Source: Myxococcales bacterium (GTDB lineage Bacteria; Myxococcota_A; Polyangia; Polyangiales; Houyiibacteriaceae). Taken from it: a stretch of 7,799 nt of DNA. Below are positions 1-6,300 of this stretch, in pieces (within the stretch, counting starts at the first letter, position 1; every line of letters starts with the position of its first letter). The stretch is taken from positions 2,503,567 through 2,511,365 of the forward strand of contig CP070650.1 of assembly GCA_020354595.1 (NCBI GenBank), given 5' to 3'. The position numbers and the translations under genes were made by a program. The notes beneath the pieces were generated by a model. That model was not told the origin of the DNA, ran no database searches, and saw only the letters and a list, made by a program, of their open reading frames with translations.

Positions 1-172
1 CGACCTCGATCCCGGGCCAACTCGGGGGGCGTTGCCGTTGCGCTGGCTCCGGGGCCAAGACGCGGACCCGGTGTCCGTGCGCCACCAACCCCCGCGCGAA
101 GGTCAATAGAAACACACCACTGTGGTCGCCCTCAAAACGCGGAAACCCCGTGGTGAGCAGACCGACCTTCAC
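1..172 (-). CDS. GT4-like glycosyltransferase, N-terminal fragment (cut by window edge)
   Basis: Only the first 57 codons are present; the gene runs off the left edge. From a GTG at 172-170 the minus strand reads MKVGLLTTGFPRFEGDHSG, then a helix-like stretch ending in GHRVRVLAPEP. This is the usual start of GT-B fold family 4 glycosyltransferases: a first beta strand, a glycine-rich loop that contacts the acceptor or phosphate, a helix with 'F...L...GH.V', then the second beta strand. These enzymes move a sugar from a nucleotide donor to a lipid-linked or polysaccharide acceptor at the cytoplasmic membrane. Donor and acceptor cannot be told from this fragment, because the C-terminal donor-binding E-x7-E region is outside the window. 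The start is supported by a GGAG at 186-183, inside the last codons of glmS, 10 bases before the GTG. The gap to glmS is 7 bases, so co-transcription and probably translational coupling are likely. The identification rests on pattern recognition of a short N-terminus. Confidence 0.72.
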   Translation of the reverse strand, partial: MKVGLLTTGFPRFEGDHSGVFLLTFARGLVAHGHRVRVLAPEPAQRQRPPSWPGIEV

Positions 173-179
173 GGCTCGG

Positions 180-2012
180 CTACTCCACAGTGACGGTCTT
201 GGCGAGGTTGCGCGGCTGGTCGACGTCCGTGCCCTTGTGGTCGGCGACGCAATACGCGTAGAGCTGCAGGGGAATCACGGTGACAAAAGGGCTCAACGCT
301 TCATGCGTGGGTGCGACCTCCACGAACGCATCGCACAACGCCTGCGTTTGGGTGTCGCCCGCCGTCGTCACGCCGATGATCTTCGCTTCGCGCGCCCGAG
401 CTTCCTCGAGGTTGCTGCAGACACGCTCGTAGTGGCGGTCCTTGGGTGCAATCACGATGACCGGAACCTGGGCATCGAGAAGCGCGATCGGCCCGTGCTT
501 CATCTCGCCGGCCGCGTAGCCCTCGGCGTGCACGTAGGAGATCTCCTTGAGCTTGAGCGCGCCTTCGAGCGCCATCGGGAAGCTCAGGCCGCGCCCGAGG
601 AACAGCACGTCTCGCGCACCGGAGAACTCGCGGACCATGCCACTGACCGCATCAAAGGTGGTTTTGAGGCGTTCGTCGACGAGGTGCGGGATGCGGGCGA
701 GCCCTTCCACGAGCTCTCCGGCCTCGCTCTCGCTCATCGCGCCCCGTCGGCGCGCGAGCCAAATACTGAACATCAACAGGTTGGCGAGCTGTGCGATGAA
801 GCACTTCGTCGAAGCGACGCCGATCTCCGGCCCCGCGTGGGTATAGAAGCTGGCGTCGGCCATGCGCGGGATCGCGCTTCCATTGACGTTGGCGATGGCG
901 AGGACCTTCGCGCCGCGCTCCTTGGCCTCTTTGGCCGCCATGAGCGTGTCGATCGTTTCGCCCGACTGGCTCACCGCGATGACCAGGTCGCCTTCCTCGA
1001 CCACCGCGTCGCGACCTCGGAACTCACTTGCGAGCTCGGTGATCGCCGGAACCCCGGCTAGCTCTTCGAGCCAATAGCGACCCGCGATCGTGGCGTGGTG
1101 ACTCGTGCCACATGCGAGCAGGATGACGCGGCGGATGGCTTTCGCGTCGGCTTCACTCAAACCGATCTCAGCCGTCTCGACGTCGGCTCGCTCGCGGTCG
1201 AGCCTGCCACGAAGCGTGTCCTCGAGCGCGCGTGGCTGCTCGAAGATCTCCTTGAGCATGAAGTGCTTGAAGCCAGCCTTTTCGGCCATGACGGGCGACC
1301 ACGAGATCTTCCGAGGGCGTCGGTTCACCGGTTCGCCGCGCAGCGTCGACAACGAAAAGCCATCTTCGTCCAGCACCGCGATCTCGCCGTCCTCCATGAA
1401 GACCATCGAATTGGTGTACGGAAGGAGCGCCGGAATGTCGCTTGCGCAATAGGTCGCGCCTCTCGCCACGCCGAGCACCAAGGGAGACGAGCTCTTCGCG
1501 ACGACGACTCGGCGTGGCTCCGCTTCGGAGGCGACCGCGATGGCGTAGGCACCTTCAACGTGTCCGAGTGCGCGTCGAACCGCGGTGGCCATGTCGTGTC
1601 CGGCCTTGGTCTCGCGGTGGATCAGGTGAGAGACGATCTCGGTGTCGGTGTCGCTCGCGATCGTGAAGCCATCCGCTTCGAGCTCTGCGCGAAGCTCGAG
1701 GTGGTTTTCGATGATGCCGTTGTGAACGACGGCTATCGGGCCGGAGGCGTGCGGGTGGGCGTTGACCTCGGAAGGGCGGCCGTGAGTGGCCCAACGAGTG
1801 TGCCCGATGCCTACAGTACCGCCGAGGCCCTTGTCGGAAAGCGCCTTTTCGAGGTTTCGGAGCTTGCCGACCGCGCGCACGATTTCGAGGCCGCCGTTTT
1901 CATGCACGGCCACGCCCGCCGAATCATAGCCCCGGTATTCCAGGCGCCGCAGCCCATCGAGTAGGATGGGCGCAGCCTCTTCGTCACCGACGTAACCGAC
2001 GATTCCGCACAT
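180..2012 (-). CDS. glmS: Glutamine--fructose-6-phosphate aminotransferase (isomerizing), GlmS
   Basis: GlmS makes glucosamine-6-phosphate from fructose-6-phosphate and glutamine in the cytosol, the committed step to UDP-GlcNAc for peptidoglycan, LPS and other glycans. At 610 residues it matches the usual bacterial length (about 609). The N-terminal glutaminase domain (about 1-240) starts MCGIVGYVG, with Cys2 as nucleophile after Met removal. It also has HTRWATHG at 71-78, HNGIIEN at 97-103 and SDTDTE at 120-125. Two SIS isomerase domains follow. The first has CGTSHHA at 301-307, SQSGET at 348-353 and STKC at 401-404. The second has KLKEISY at 487-493, Lys505-His506, and the canonical tail DVDQPRNLAKTVTVE with the Schiff-base lysine at 605. 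All expected catalytic residues are present. It lies 9 bases after the upstream M16 gene and 7 bases before the glycosyltransferase, inside one operon. There is no room for a glmS ribozyme leader, and glmU or glmM are not adjacent. The Shine-Dalgarno is weak. Confidence 0.98.
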   Translation of the reverse strand: MCGIVGYVGDEEAAPILLDGLRRLEYRGYDSAGVAVHENGGLEIVRAVGKLRNLEKALSDKGLGGTVGIGHTRWATHGRPSEVNAHPHASGPIAVVHNGIIENHLELRAELEADGFTIASDTDTEIVSHLIHRETKAGHDMATAVRRALGHVEGAYAIAVASEAEPRRVVVAKSSSPLVLGVARGATYCASDIPALLPYTNSMVFMEDGEIAVLDEDGFSLSTLRGEPVNRRPRKISWSPVMAEKAGFKHFMLKEIFEQPRALEDTLRGRLDRERADVETAEIGLSEADAKAIRRVILLACGTSHHATIAGRYWLEELAGVPAITELASEFRGRDAVVEEGDLVIAVSQSGETIDTLMAAKEAKERGAKVLAIANVNGSAIPRMADASFYTHAGPEIGVASTKCFIAQLANLLMFSIWLARRRGAMSESEAGELVEGLARIPHLVDERLKTTFDAVSGMVREFSGARDVLFLGRGLSFPMALEGALKLKEISYVHAEGYAAGEMKHGPIALLDAQVPVIVIAPKDRHYERVCSNLEEARAREAKIIGVTTAGDTQTQALCDAFVEVAPTHEALSPFVTVIPLQLYAYCVADHKGTDVDQPRNLAKTVTVE

Positions 2013-2021
2013 GTTCCGACT

Positions 2022-3548
2022 CTACTGGATGGGGCCGCGTGTTGCACCCGTGGGGCCGGTTCTCTTGTCTTCGAAGCGGGCTTTGACCTCTCCATCGGGA
2101 GAAATGACCGTGACCGGACCGAACCGGTCGAGCGAAGCCGCAAAGTCGGCCGCCTGACCGACGATCACGACCAACGCTTCTTTGGGCCGAATGTAGTTCC
2201 GTGCGACGTAGTGAGCCTCCGAGGCGCTCGTGCCGCGGATCCAGTTTCGGTAGTTGTCCCAGTAGTCGCTCGGCAGCCCAAACGTTCGAAGCTTCATCAC
2301 GAGCTCGGCGAGCTTGCCCGGAGTGTCGACCTTGAGCGGGAACGAATCGCTTAGATAGCGCTTGGCATTCGTGAGCTCTTCGCCTCCGGGCGCCTCTTGG
2401 TTGATGCGCTCGAGGTGCTCAAAAAAAGCGCCGATCGCCTCGGCCGTGACTTCCGTCCGAACCGACGAGTATGCCACGAACGGACCGATGTCCACGCGTT
2501 CGGCGACGGCGCTGTACGCGCCATACGTCAGGCTACGCTTCTCGCGGAGATCCATGAAGAGGCGTGACGCCGCCGAGCCGCCGAGCACCTGATTGGCGAC
2601 TACCAGCGGAATCCACTCACGGTTGGCGCGCTGGATTGCCAGGTTTCCGATGTAGATCACTGATTGGACCGAGCCGGGACGGTCGACGACGAGGATGTTT
2701 CGGTCGGTGGGCCGCGGCGGCTCTTCGTAGACCGGGACGGCGCGCTTGCCGGCGCTCCACGAGCCGAGGGTCTTCCGTGCGACCTCCGCGACGTGGTCGG
2801 GATCGACCTCGCCCGCTACGATCAGGAAGCTGTTGCGCCCGACGAAGTGGGTCTTGTGCCACCGGACGAGGTCCTGTCGACGCACGCGCTTCACGGCCGG
2901 CGGCGTCGTATCGACCGTGCCGTAGGGGTGCTCGCCGTAGAGCGCGCGATAGAACGCTCGCCGCGCGATGTACCGTGGCTCGCGCTCCGAGAGGGCGAGC
3001 CGGTCGAGCTCGCGCCGCTTGAGCTTGCCGAGCTCCTTGGAGTTGAACGCCGGCTTGCCCGCGACCTCGGCGAGGATTTCCATCACGACGTCGAAGTGCT
3101 CTGCGAGCGCGCGAACGCCGATGTACGTGCTCTCTTCATCCGAGCTCGCCCAGAGATCGGCGCCGAGAAACTCGATCTCCTCGGCGACTTGCGCGGCGGT
3201 ACGCTTGGCCGTGCCCTCTTTGAGCATCTGAGCGACGAGACCGGAGAGCCCTGGAAGCCTCTTCGGGTCGGTCTCTGCGCCGCTCCGCACGACCAAGGTC
3301 GCGTACACGACCGGGAGCTGGTCGGTCACGATTGTGTTGACCTGCAGACCGTTGTCGAGATTTTCGATTTCTACTGGCGGAAGGACCAAGTCGGTCGCGG
3401 GCGCAGGCGGGGGCGGCGCCTGACGCTCGGGCTCGGCCTTGGCCTGTGCATCCTTCGCGGTTTCGGGCTGCTGCGCGTCTTTCGAGCACGCGGCGAGCAG
3501 CGAAAGCGCACAGAGAGAAACGGCGACTAGACCAATTCGAGGCGACAT
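2022..3548 (-). CDS. M16 peptidase-like lipoprotein, non-catalytic (R/Y) subunit
   Basis: Predicted lipoprotein of 508 residues. A hydrophobic signal ends in LLAAC, with the lipidated Cys at 21 followed by Ser, which favours outer-membrane sorting under the general Lol rule. A Pro/Ala/Lys/Gln-rich linker runs to about residue 56. Two M16 domains follow, opening with 'LDNGLQV' and 'LVVRSGAETDP'. Where catalytic M16 proteins have HxxEH, this one reads GLVAQ (103-107), so both His and the Glu are lost and it should not hydrolyse peptides itself. It keeps the R/Y pair of non-catalytic M16 subunits in LREKRSLTYG (Arg335, Tyr342), which in known heterodimers helps bind the substrate C-terminus. I chose the ATG at 3548, which overlaps the partner's stop as TGATG; a GTG at 3551 directly before it is the alternative and adds one residue. 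A GGGGAG lies upstream within the partner's last codons. It is most likely the obligate partner of the M16 peptidase encoded just upstream. Substrate unknown. Confidence 0.9.
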   Translation of the reverse strand: MSPRIGLVAVSLCALSLLAACSKDAQQPETAKDAQAKAEPERQAPPPPAPATDLVLPPVEIENLDNGLQVNTIVTDQLPVVYATLVVRSGAETDPKRLPGLSGLVAQMLKEGTAKRTAAQVAEEIEFLGADLWASSDEESTYIGVRALAEHFDVVMEILAEVAGKPAFNSKELGKLKRRELDRLALSEREPRYIARRAFYRALYGEHPYGTVDTTPPAVKRVRRQDLVRWHKTHFVGRNSFLIVAGEVDPDHVAEVARKTLGSWSAGKRAVPVYEEPPRPTDRNILVVDRPGSVQSVIYIGNLAIQRANREWIPLVVANQVLGGSAASRLFMDLREKRSLTYGAYSAVAERVDIGPFVAYSSVRTEVTAEAIGAFFEHLERINQEAPGGEELTNAKRYLSDSFPLKVDTPGKLAELVMKLRTFGLPSDYWDNYRNWIRGTSASEAHYVARNYIRPKEALVVIVGQAADFAASLDRFGPVTVISPDGEVKARFEDKRTGPTGATRGPIQ

Positions 3549-4924
3549 CACTTCTTCTCCCCTGCGGGGGCCTCGCCCGGCATGACGTTGAGGACCGTGC
3601 GGTTCGTCGCGTCGAAGTATTGGCCGGCCACGCGCTTGATGTCTTCTTCGGTGACGGCGAGGTAGTGGTCGAGCTCGAGCTTGAGTAGGTTTGCGTCACC
3701 CCAGTAGAGCTCGAACTCCGCTAGCCTTTGCGAACGCGACATGTTGGTCTGCAACCCGAACACGAATGCCGCGCTCACCCGGTTCTTGGCTTTCTGGAGC
3801 TCGCGCGACGTAACGCCCTTGGCCGCGACCGCTTCGAACTCGGCGAAGATGACCTGCTGTGCCTTGCTCGGTGCGTGGCCGCTCGCCATCACGGCCCAGA
3901 AGCTGAAGAGGTCCGGGCCCCGCCGGTCGTCGGTGCCGACGGCGATCTCCTGGCAGATCTCGTCACGCTTCACGAGCCGCTGATAGAGGCGGCTCGACTC
4001 GCCGTCGCCGAGAATGAGCGCGAGCACCTCGAGCGCATAGTGGTCGGGCGTGCGGCTCGTCGGGATGTGATAGGCGACATGAAACGCAGGCAAGGTCGCG
4101 TTGGCGTCGTACATCGTCTCGGTTTGCTCCGCGGTCTGCTTCGCCATCGGCGGATCCTCGAACGCAGGTGTTTCGCGCGACGGAATGTCGCCAAAATACT
4201 CATTCGCCAGCTGCAGGGCTTCTTCCGGGTCGAAGTCGCCGGCAATGCTCAGAACCGCGTTGTTGGGCGCGTAGTACGTGTGGAAGAACTCCTGGACGGC
4301 TTCGAGCGGCGCGTCGATCAGGTCTTGCATGTCGCCGATCGTCGAGTGCGCGTAAGGCCAGTAGTCGCCGTACGCGAGCTCGTTGATGCGGAGCATGCTG
4401 GGGATGTACGGCTGGTTGTCGATGCGCTGGCGGCGCTCCTCCATGACCGTCATGCGCTGGTTTTCGAAGTTCTCTTGCGTGACGGCCAGCGAGCGCATTC
4501 GGTCGGCTTCGAGCCACAGACCGAGTGCGAGCTCGTTCGACGGAAGTGTTTCGAAGTAGTTGGTCCGGTCGTTGCTGGTGGTGCCGTTGGCGCTCCCGCC
4601 CCGGTTGATGATCAAGCCGAAGTGCTCGCCTTTGCCCACGTTCGCCGAGCCTTGGAACATCATGTGCTCGAACAAATGCGCGAAGCCCGAACGGCCTTTG
4701 ACCTCGTTTCGCGACCCGACGTCGTAGTAGACCGAGACGCCGACCGTGGGCACGGTGCTGTCTTGGTTCATGACGACGCGAAGGCCGTTGTCGAGGGTGG
4801 CGCGGCTCACCTGAAGGTTGGAGAGGGCGGCTCCGCCTTGCTCCGCGTCGGCGTGTCCTGCGCCCAACAGCGTCGCGGCGGTCACCAGCACCCCCAGTGC
4901 TGTTCCCATGAAAACCCGGCTCAT
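3548..4924 (-). CDS. M16 family zinc metallopeptidase, catalytic subunit, secreted
   Basis: A 458-residue periplasmic or secreted zinc peptidase of the pitrilysin/processing-peptidase family. Residues 1-27 form a signal peptide (hydrophobic core, then AlaAspAla just before GluGln, a type I cleavage site). The first M16 domain carries HLFEH at 83-87: His83 and His87 bind zinc, Glu86 is the catalytic base, and Glu162 or Glu163 in VMEERR is the third ligand at the expected spacing. Other family marks are LDNGLRVV (44-51), NGTTSNDRTNYFETLP (113-128) and YAPNNAVLSIAGD (218-230). The second domain lacks the R/Y motif: the matching place reads RLVKRDEICQEI. This is the complement of the downstream subunit. 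The frame is open to an ATG at 5032, but I place the start at 4924 because it opens the signal peptide and has AGGAG four bases upstream. It appears to be the first gene of a four-gene operon. Substrate unknown; turnover of signal peptides or misfolded envelope proteins is possible. Confidence 0.94.
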   Translation of the reverse strand: MSRVFMGTALGVLVTAATLLGAGHADAEQGGAALSNLQVSRATLDNGLRVVMNQDSTVPTVGVSVYYDVGSRNEVKGRSGFAHLFEHMMFQGSANVGKGEHFGLIINRGGSANGTTSNDRTNYFETLPSNELALGLWLEADRMRSLAVTQENFENQRMTVMEERRQRIDNQPYIPSMLRINELAYGDYWPYAHSTIGDMQDLIDAPLEAVQEFFHTYYAPNNAVLSIAGDFDPEEALQLANEYFGDIPSRETPAFEDPPMAKQTAEQTETMYDANATLPAFHVAYHIPTSRTPDHYALEVLALILGDGESSRLYQRLVKRDEICQEIAVGTDDRRGPDLFSFWAVMASGHAPSKAQQVIFAEFEAVAAKGVTSRELQKAKNRVSAAFVFGLQTNMSRSQRLAEFELYWGDANLLKLELDHYLAVTEEDIKRVAGQYFDATNRTVLNVMPGEAPAGEKK

Positions 4925-4928
4925 TTGA

Positions 4929-4933
4929 CTCCT
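4929..4933 (-). promoter_or_regulatory. Shine-Dalgarno of the catalytic M16 gene
   Basis: The minus strand reads TAGGAGTCAAATG; AGGAG is at 4933-4929, four bases before the ATG at 4924. It decides the start of the catalytic M16 gene against the far-upstream in-frame ATG at 5032, which would add 36 residues and bury the signal peptide. Spacing is slightly short but workable. Confidence 0.7.
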
Positions 4934-4938
4934 ATCAA

Positions 4939-4953
4939 CACGCGAAGCGCGTG
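4939..4953. repeat. Perfect 6-bp inverted repeat in the M16 operon leader
   Basis: CACGCG, a 3-base spacer AAG, then CGCGTG. As RNA on the minus strand this is a compact GC-rich hairpin that starts about 5 bases upstream of the AGGAG of the catalytic M16 gene. It could stabilise the 5' end, hinder ribosome access, or as DNA serve as a small palindromic operator. No U-tract follows, so it is not a classical terminator. The pairing is seen directly; any role is inference. Confidence 0.45.
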
Positions 4954-4960
4954 AAAGCTT

Positions 4961-4990
4961 CCAGGGGGCGCTACCACATCCGCCCTCTGG
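4961..4990. promoter_or_regulatory. 9-bp imperfect inverted repeat, candidate operator
   Basis: Arms CCAGGGGGC (4961-4969) and GCCCTCTGG (4982-4990) are inverted repeats with one mismatch in nine, separated by 12 bases. Half-site spacing is 21 bp centre to centre, two helical turns, as expected for a dimeric regulator binding one face of the DNA. It lies in the short divergent region between the M16 operon and cinA, where it could control either or both. In plus-strand RNA the mismatch is a G-U wobble, so a stem is also possible. No known regulator consensus was recognised. Confidence 0.35.
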
Positions 4991-5000
4991 GGCAAAGCGG

Positions 5001-5029
5001 TTGACGCATCCGAGGGTTTTGCGGACACT
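5001..5029 (+). promoter_or_regulatory. Weak sigma70-like promoter candidate for cinA
   Basis: TTGACG (5001-5006, 5 of 6 to TTGACA) is followed after 17 bases by GACACT (5024-5029, only 3 of 6 to TATAAT). Initiation at the usual distance would fall near 5036, leaving about five bases before the cinA ATG. That would fit the absence of a Shine-Dalgarno in front of cinA. The -10 match is poor, so this is a suggestion only. Confidence 0.25.
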
Positions 5030-5040
5030 CACCGACCCTC

Positions 5041-6300
5041 ATGTCTGCCGCCATCTTATCGATCGGCACCGAGCTTACCCGCGGTGAGCTGGTCAACACG
5101 AACGCCGCGTGGTTGGGCGAAGAGCTGACGAGGCTCGGTTTCGAAGTGACCGAGCACGCGACAGTCGACGACGACCTCGATCGAATCGTGACGCTGATAG
5201 GGCGATTTTCGGAAAACCATCGCGTCGTCGTGGCGACGGGCGGGCTTGGGCCGACCTCCGACGACCTCACGACCGAAGCGGCCGCGAAGGCGGGCGGGGT
5301 GGAGCTCCGGCGCGACGAAAGCGTAGTCGAGGGGATTCGGCAGAAGTTCAAGGCGTTCGGTCGCGTGATGCCCGAGTCGAACGCGAAGCAGGGAGACTTC
5401 CCGGAGGGCGCGGACGTTCTGCCGAACGCGATGGGCACGGCGCCCGGGTTTGCGATCACTCTCGGCCATGCTCGGCTGTTTTTCGTTCCCGGGGTACCTC
5501 GCGAGATGAAACACATCTTCGCGGAATCAATCGTGCCCGAGATTGCGGCTCTCGCGGAGCGCCGGACCCATCAGGTGCACGTTCGCACCTTCGGCATGAC
5601 CGAGTCCGGCGTCGCCCAAGCGCTTCGGGGTCTCGAAAAGGAGCACGCGGGGCTTACGCTCGGCTACCGCGCTCACTTCCCCGAGATCGAGGTCAAAGTT
5701 CGCGTTCGCGCCGACTCGGAGGCGGAAGCGGAGCGCCGGGCCGAGTCGATCGCCGAGCAAGTACGCGGCATCTTGGGCGATGCGGTGTTTGGCTCGCGCC
5801 AGGAGTCGTTCGCTGAGGTGGTCGGCAAGGTTCTTCGGGACAACGGCAAGACACTCGCGGTTGCGGAGTCGTGCACCGGCGGCCGGGTGGGCGAGATGCT
5901 CACACGGATCCCGGGCGCGTCGGACTACCTGCTTCTCGACGCGGTCGTGTACTCGAACAGCGCGAAGGAATCCGTGCTCGGTGTGAGCCCCGAGGTGCTT
6001 CGGGCTCACGGCGCGGTGAGCTCGGAGACCGCCGCCGCGATGGCCGAAGGCGCGCTTCGGGTTGCCGGGGCCGATATCGCCGTCTCCACCACGGGGATCG
6101 CGGGGCCGGACGGCGGCACCGAGGACAAGCCCGTCGGGACCGTGTGGTTCGGGCTCGCGAGAAAAGGGGAGCCCACGATCACCAAGCACCGAAAGCTGCC
6201 CTGGGGGCGAGACCGCGTGCAGACGCTTTCGGCTTATGTCGCCCTCGAGCTGGTCCGCCGCGCGGTGCTCGGGCGCGACTTCAACCTCGGCGAGCGCTGA
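5041..6300 (+). CDS. cinA: CinA: MoCF-like pyrophosphatase domain plus PncC NMN amidohydrolase domain
   Basis: A 419-residue two-domain CinA protein of normal length. The N-terminal MoCF-like (COG1058) domain, about 1-165, opens with ILSIGTELTRGELVNTN and holds TGGLGPTSDD at 67-76, VLPNAMGTAPGF at 126-137 and FVPGVPREM at 148-156. In characterised members this domain hydrolyses ADP-ribose. A linker domain reaches about 255. The C-terminal PncC domain, about 256-410, has the signature ESCTGG at 276-281, VVYSNSAKE at 302-310 and GIAGPDGG at 352-359; in characterised homologues it deamidates nicotinamide mononucleotide to nicotinate mononucleotide for NAD recycling. The role is cytosolic. The start is fixed by homology: the first strand ILSIGTE begins at residue 5. 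No good Shine-Dalgarno precedes it (ACCGACCCTC). It is divergent from the M16 operon, and its last 67 bases overlap the convergent monooxygenase gene. The name comes from a competence-linked locus in other bacteria; nothing here shows competence. Confidence 0.96.
   Translation: MSAAILSIGTELTRGELVNTNAAWLGEELTRLGFEVTEHATVDDDLDRIVTLIGRFSENHRVVVATGGLGPTSDDLTTEAAAKAGGVELRRDESVVEGIRQKFKAFGRVMPESNAKQGDFPEGADVLPNAMGTAPGFAITLGHARLFFVPGVPREMKHIFAESIVPEIAALAERRTHQVHVRTFGMTESGVAQALRGLEKEHAGLTLGYRAHFPEIEVKVRVRADSEAEAERRAESIAEQVRGILGDAVFGSRQESFAEVVGKVLRDNGKTLAVAESCTGGRVGEMLTRIPGASDYLLLDAVVYSNSAKESVLGVSPEVLRAHGAVSSETAAAMAEGALRVAGADIAVSTTGIAGPDGGTEDKPVGTVWFGLARKGEPTITKHRKLPWGRDRVQTLSAYVALELVRRAVLGRDFNLGER

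Noticed and set aside
1095..1964. Long plus-strand open frames opposite glmS (also 150-1061)
   Set aside because: They lie fully antisense to a gene with all GlmS motifs, and their composition is that of a frame shadow. The 150-1061 frame also crosses into the glycosyltransferase start.
2013..2021. glmS ribozyme or other leader riboswitch
   Set aside because: Only 9 bases separate glmS from the preceding stop codon, so no structured leader fits.
2664..3530. Plus-strand open frame opposite the lipoprotein M16 gene
   Set aside because: Antisense shadow without motif or ribosome-binding site.
3728..4954. A long open frame of about 408 codons on the plus strand opposite the catalytic M16 gene
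   Set aside because: Its translation is rich in Arg, His, Val and Asp with no recognisable motif, and it mirrors an M16 gene with intact catalytic residues. GC-rich codon use alone keeps such antisense frames open.
4925..5032. N-terminal extension of the catalytic M16 protein from an ATG at 5032
   Set aside because: It would place 36 non-hydrophobic residues before a good signal peptide. The ATG at 4924 has AGGAG in front.
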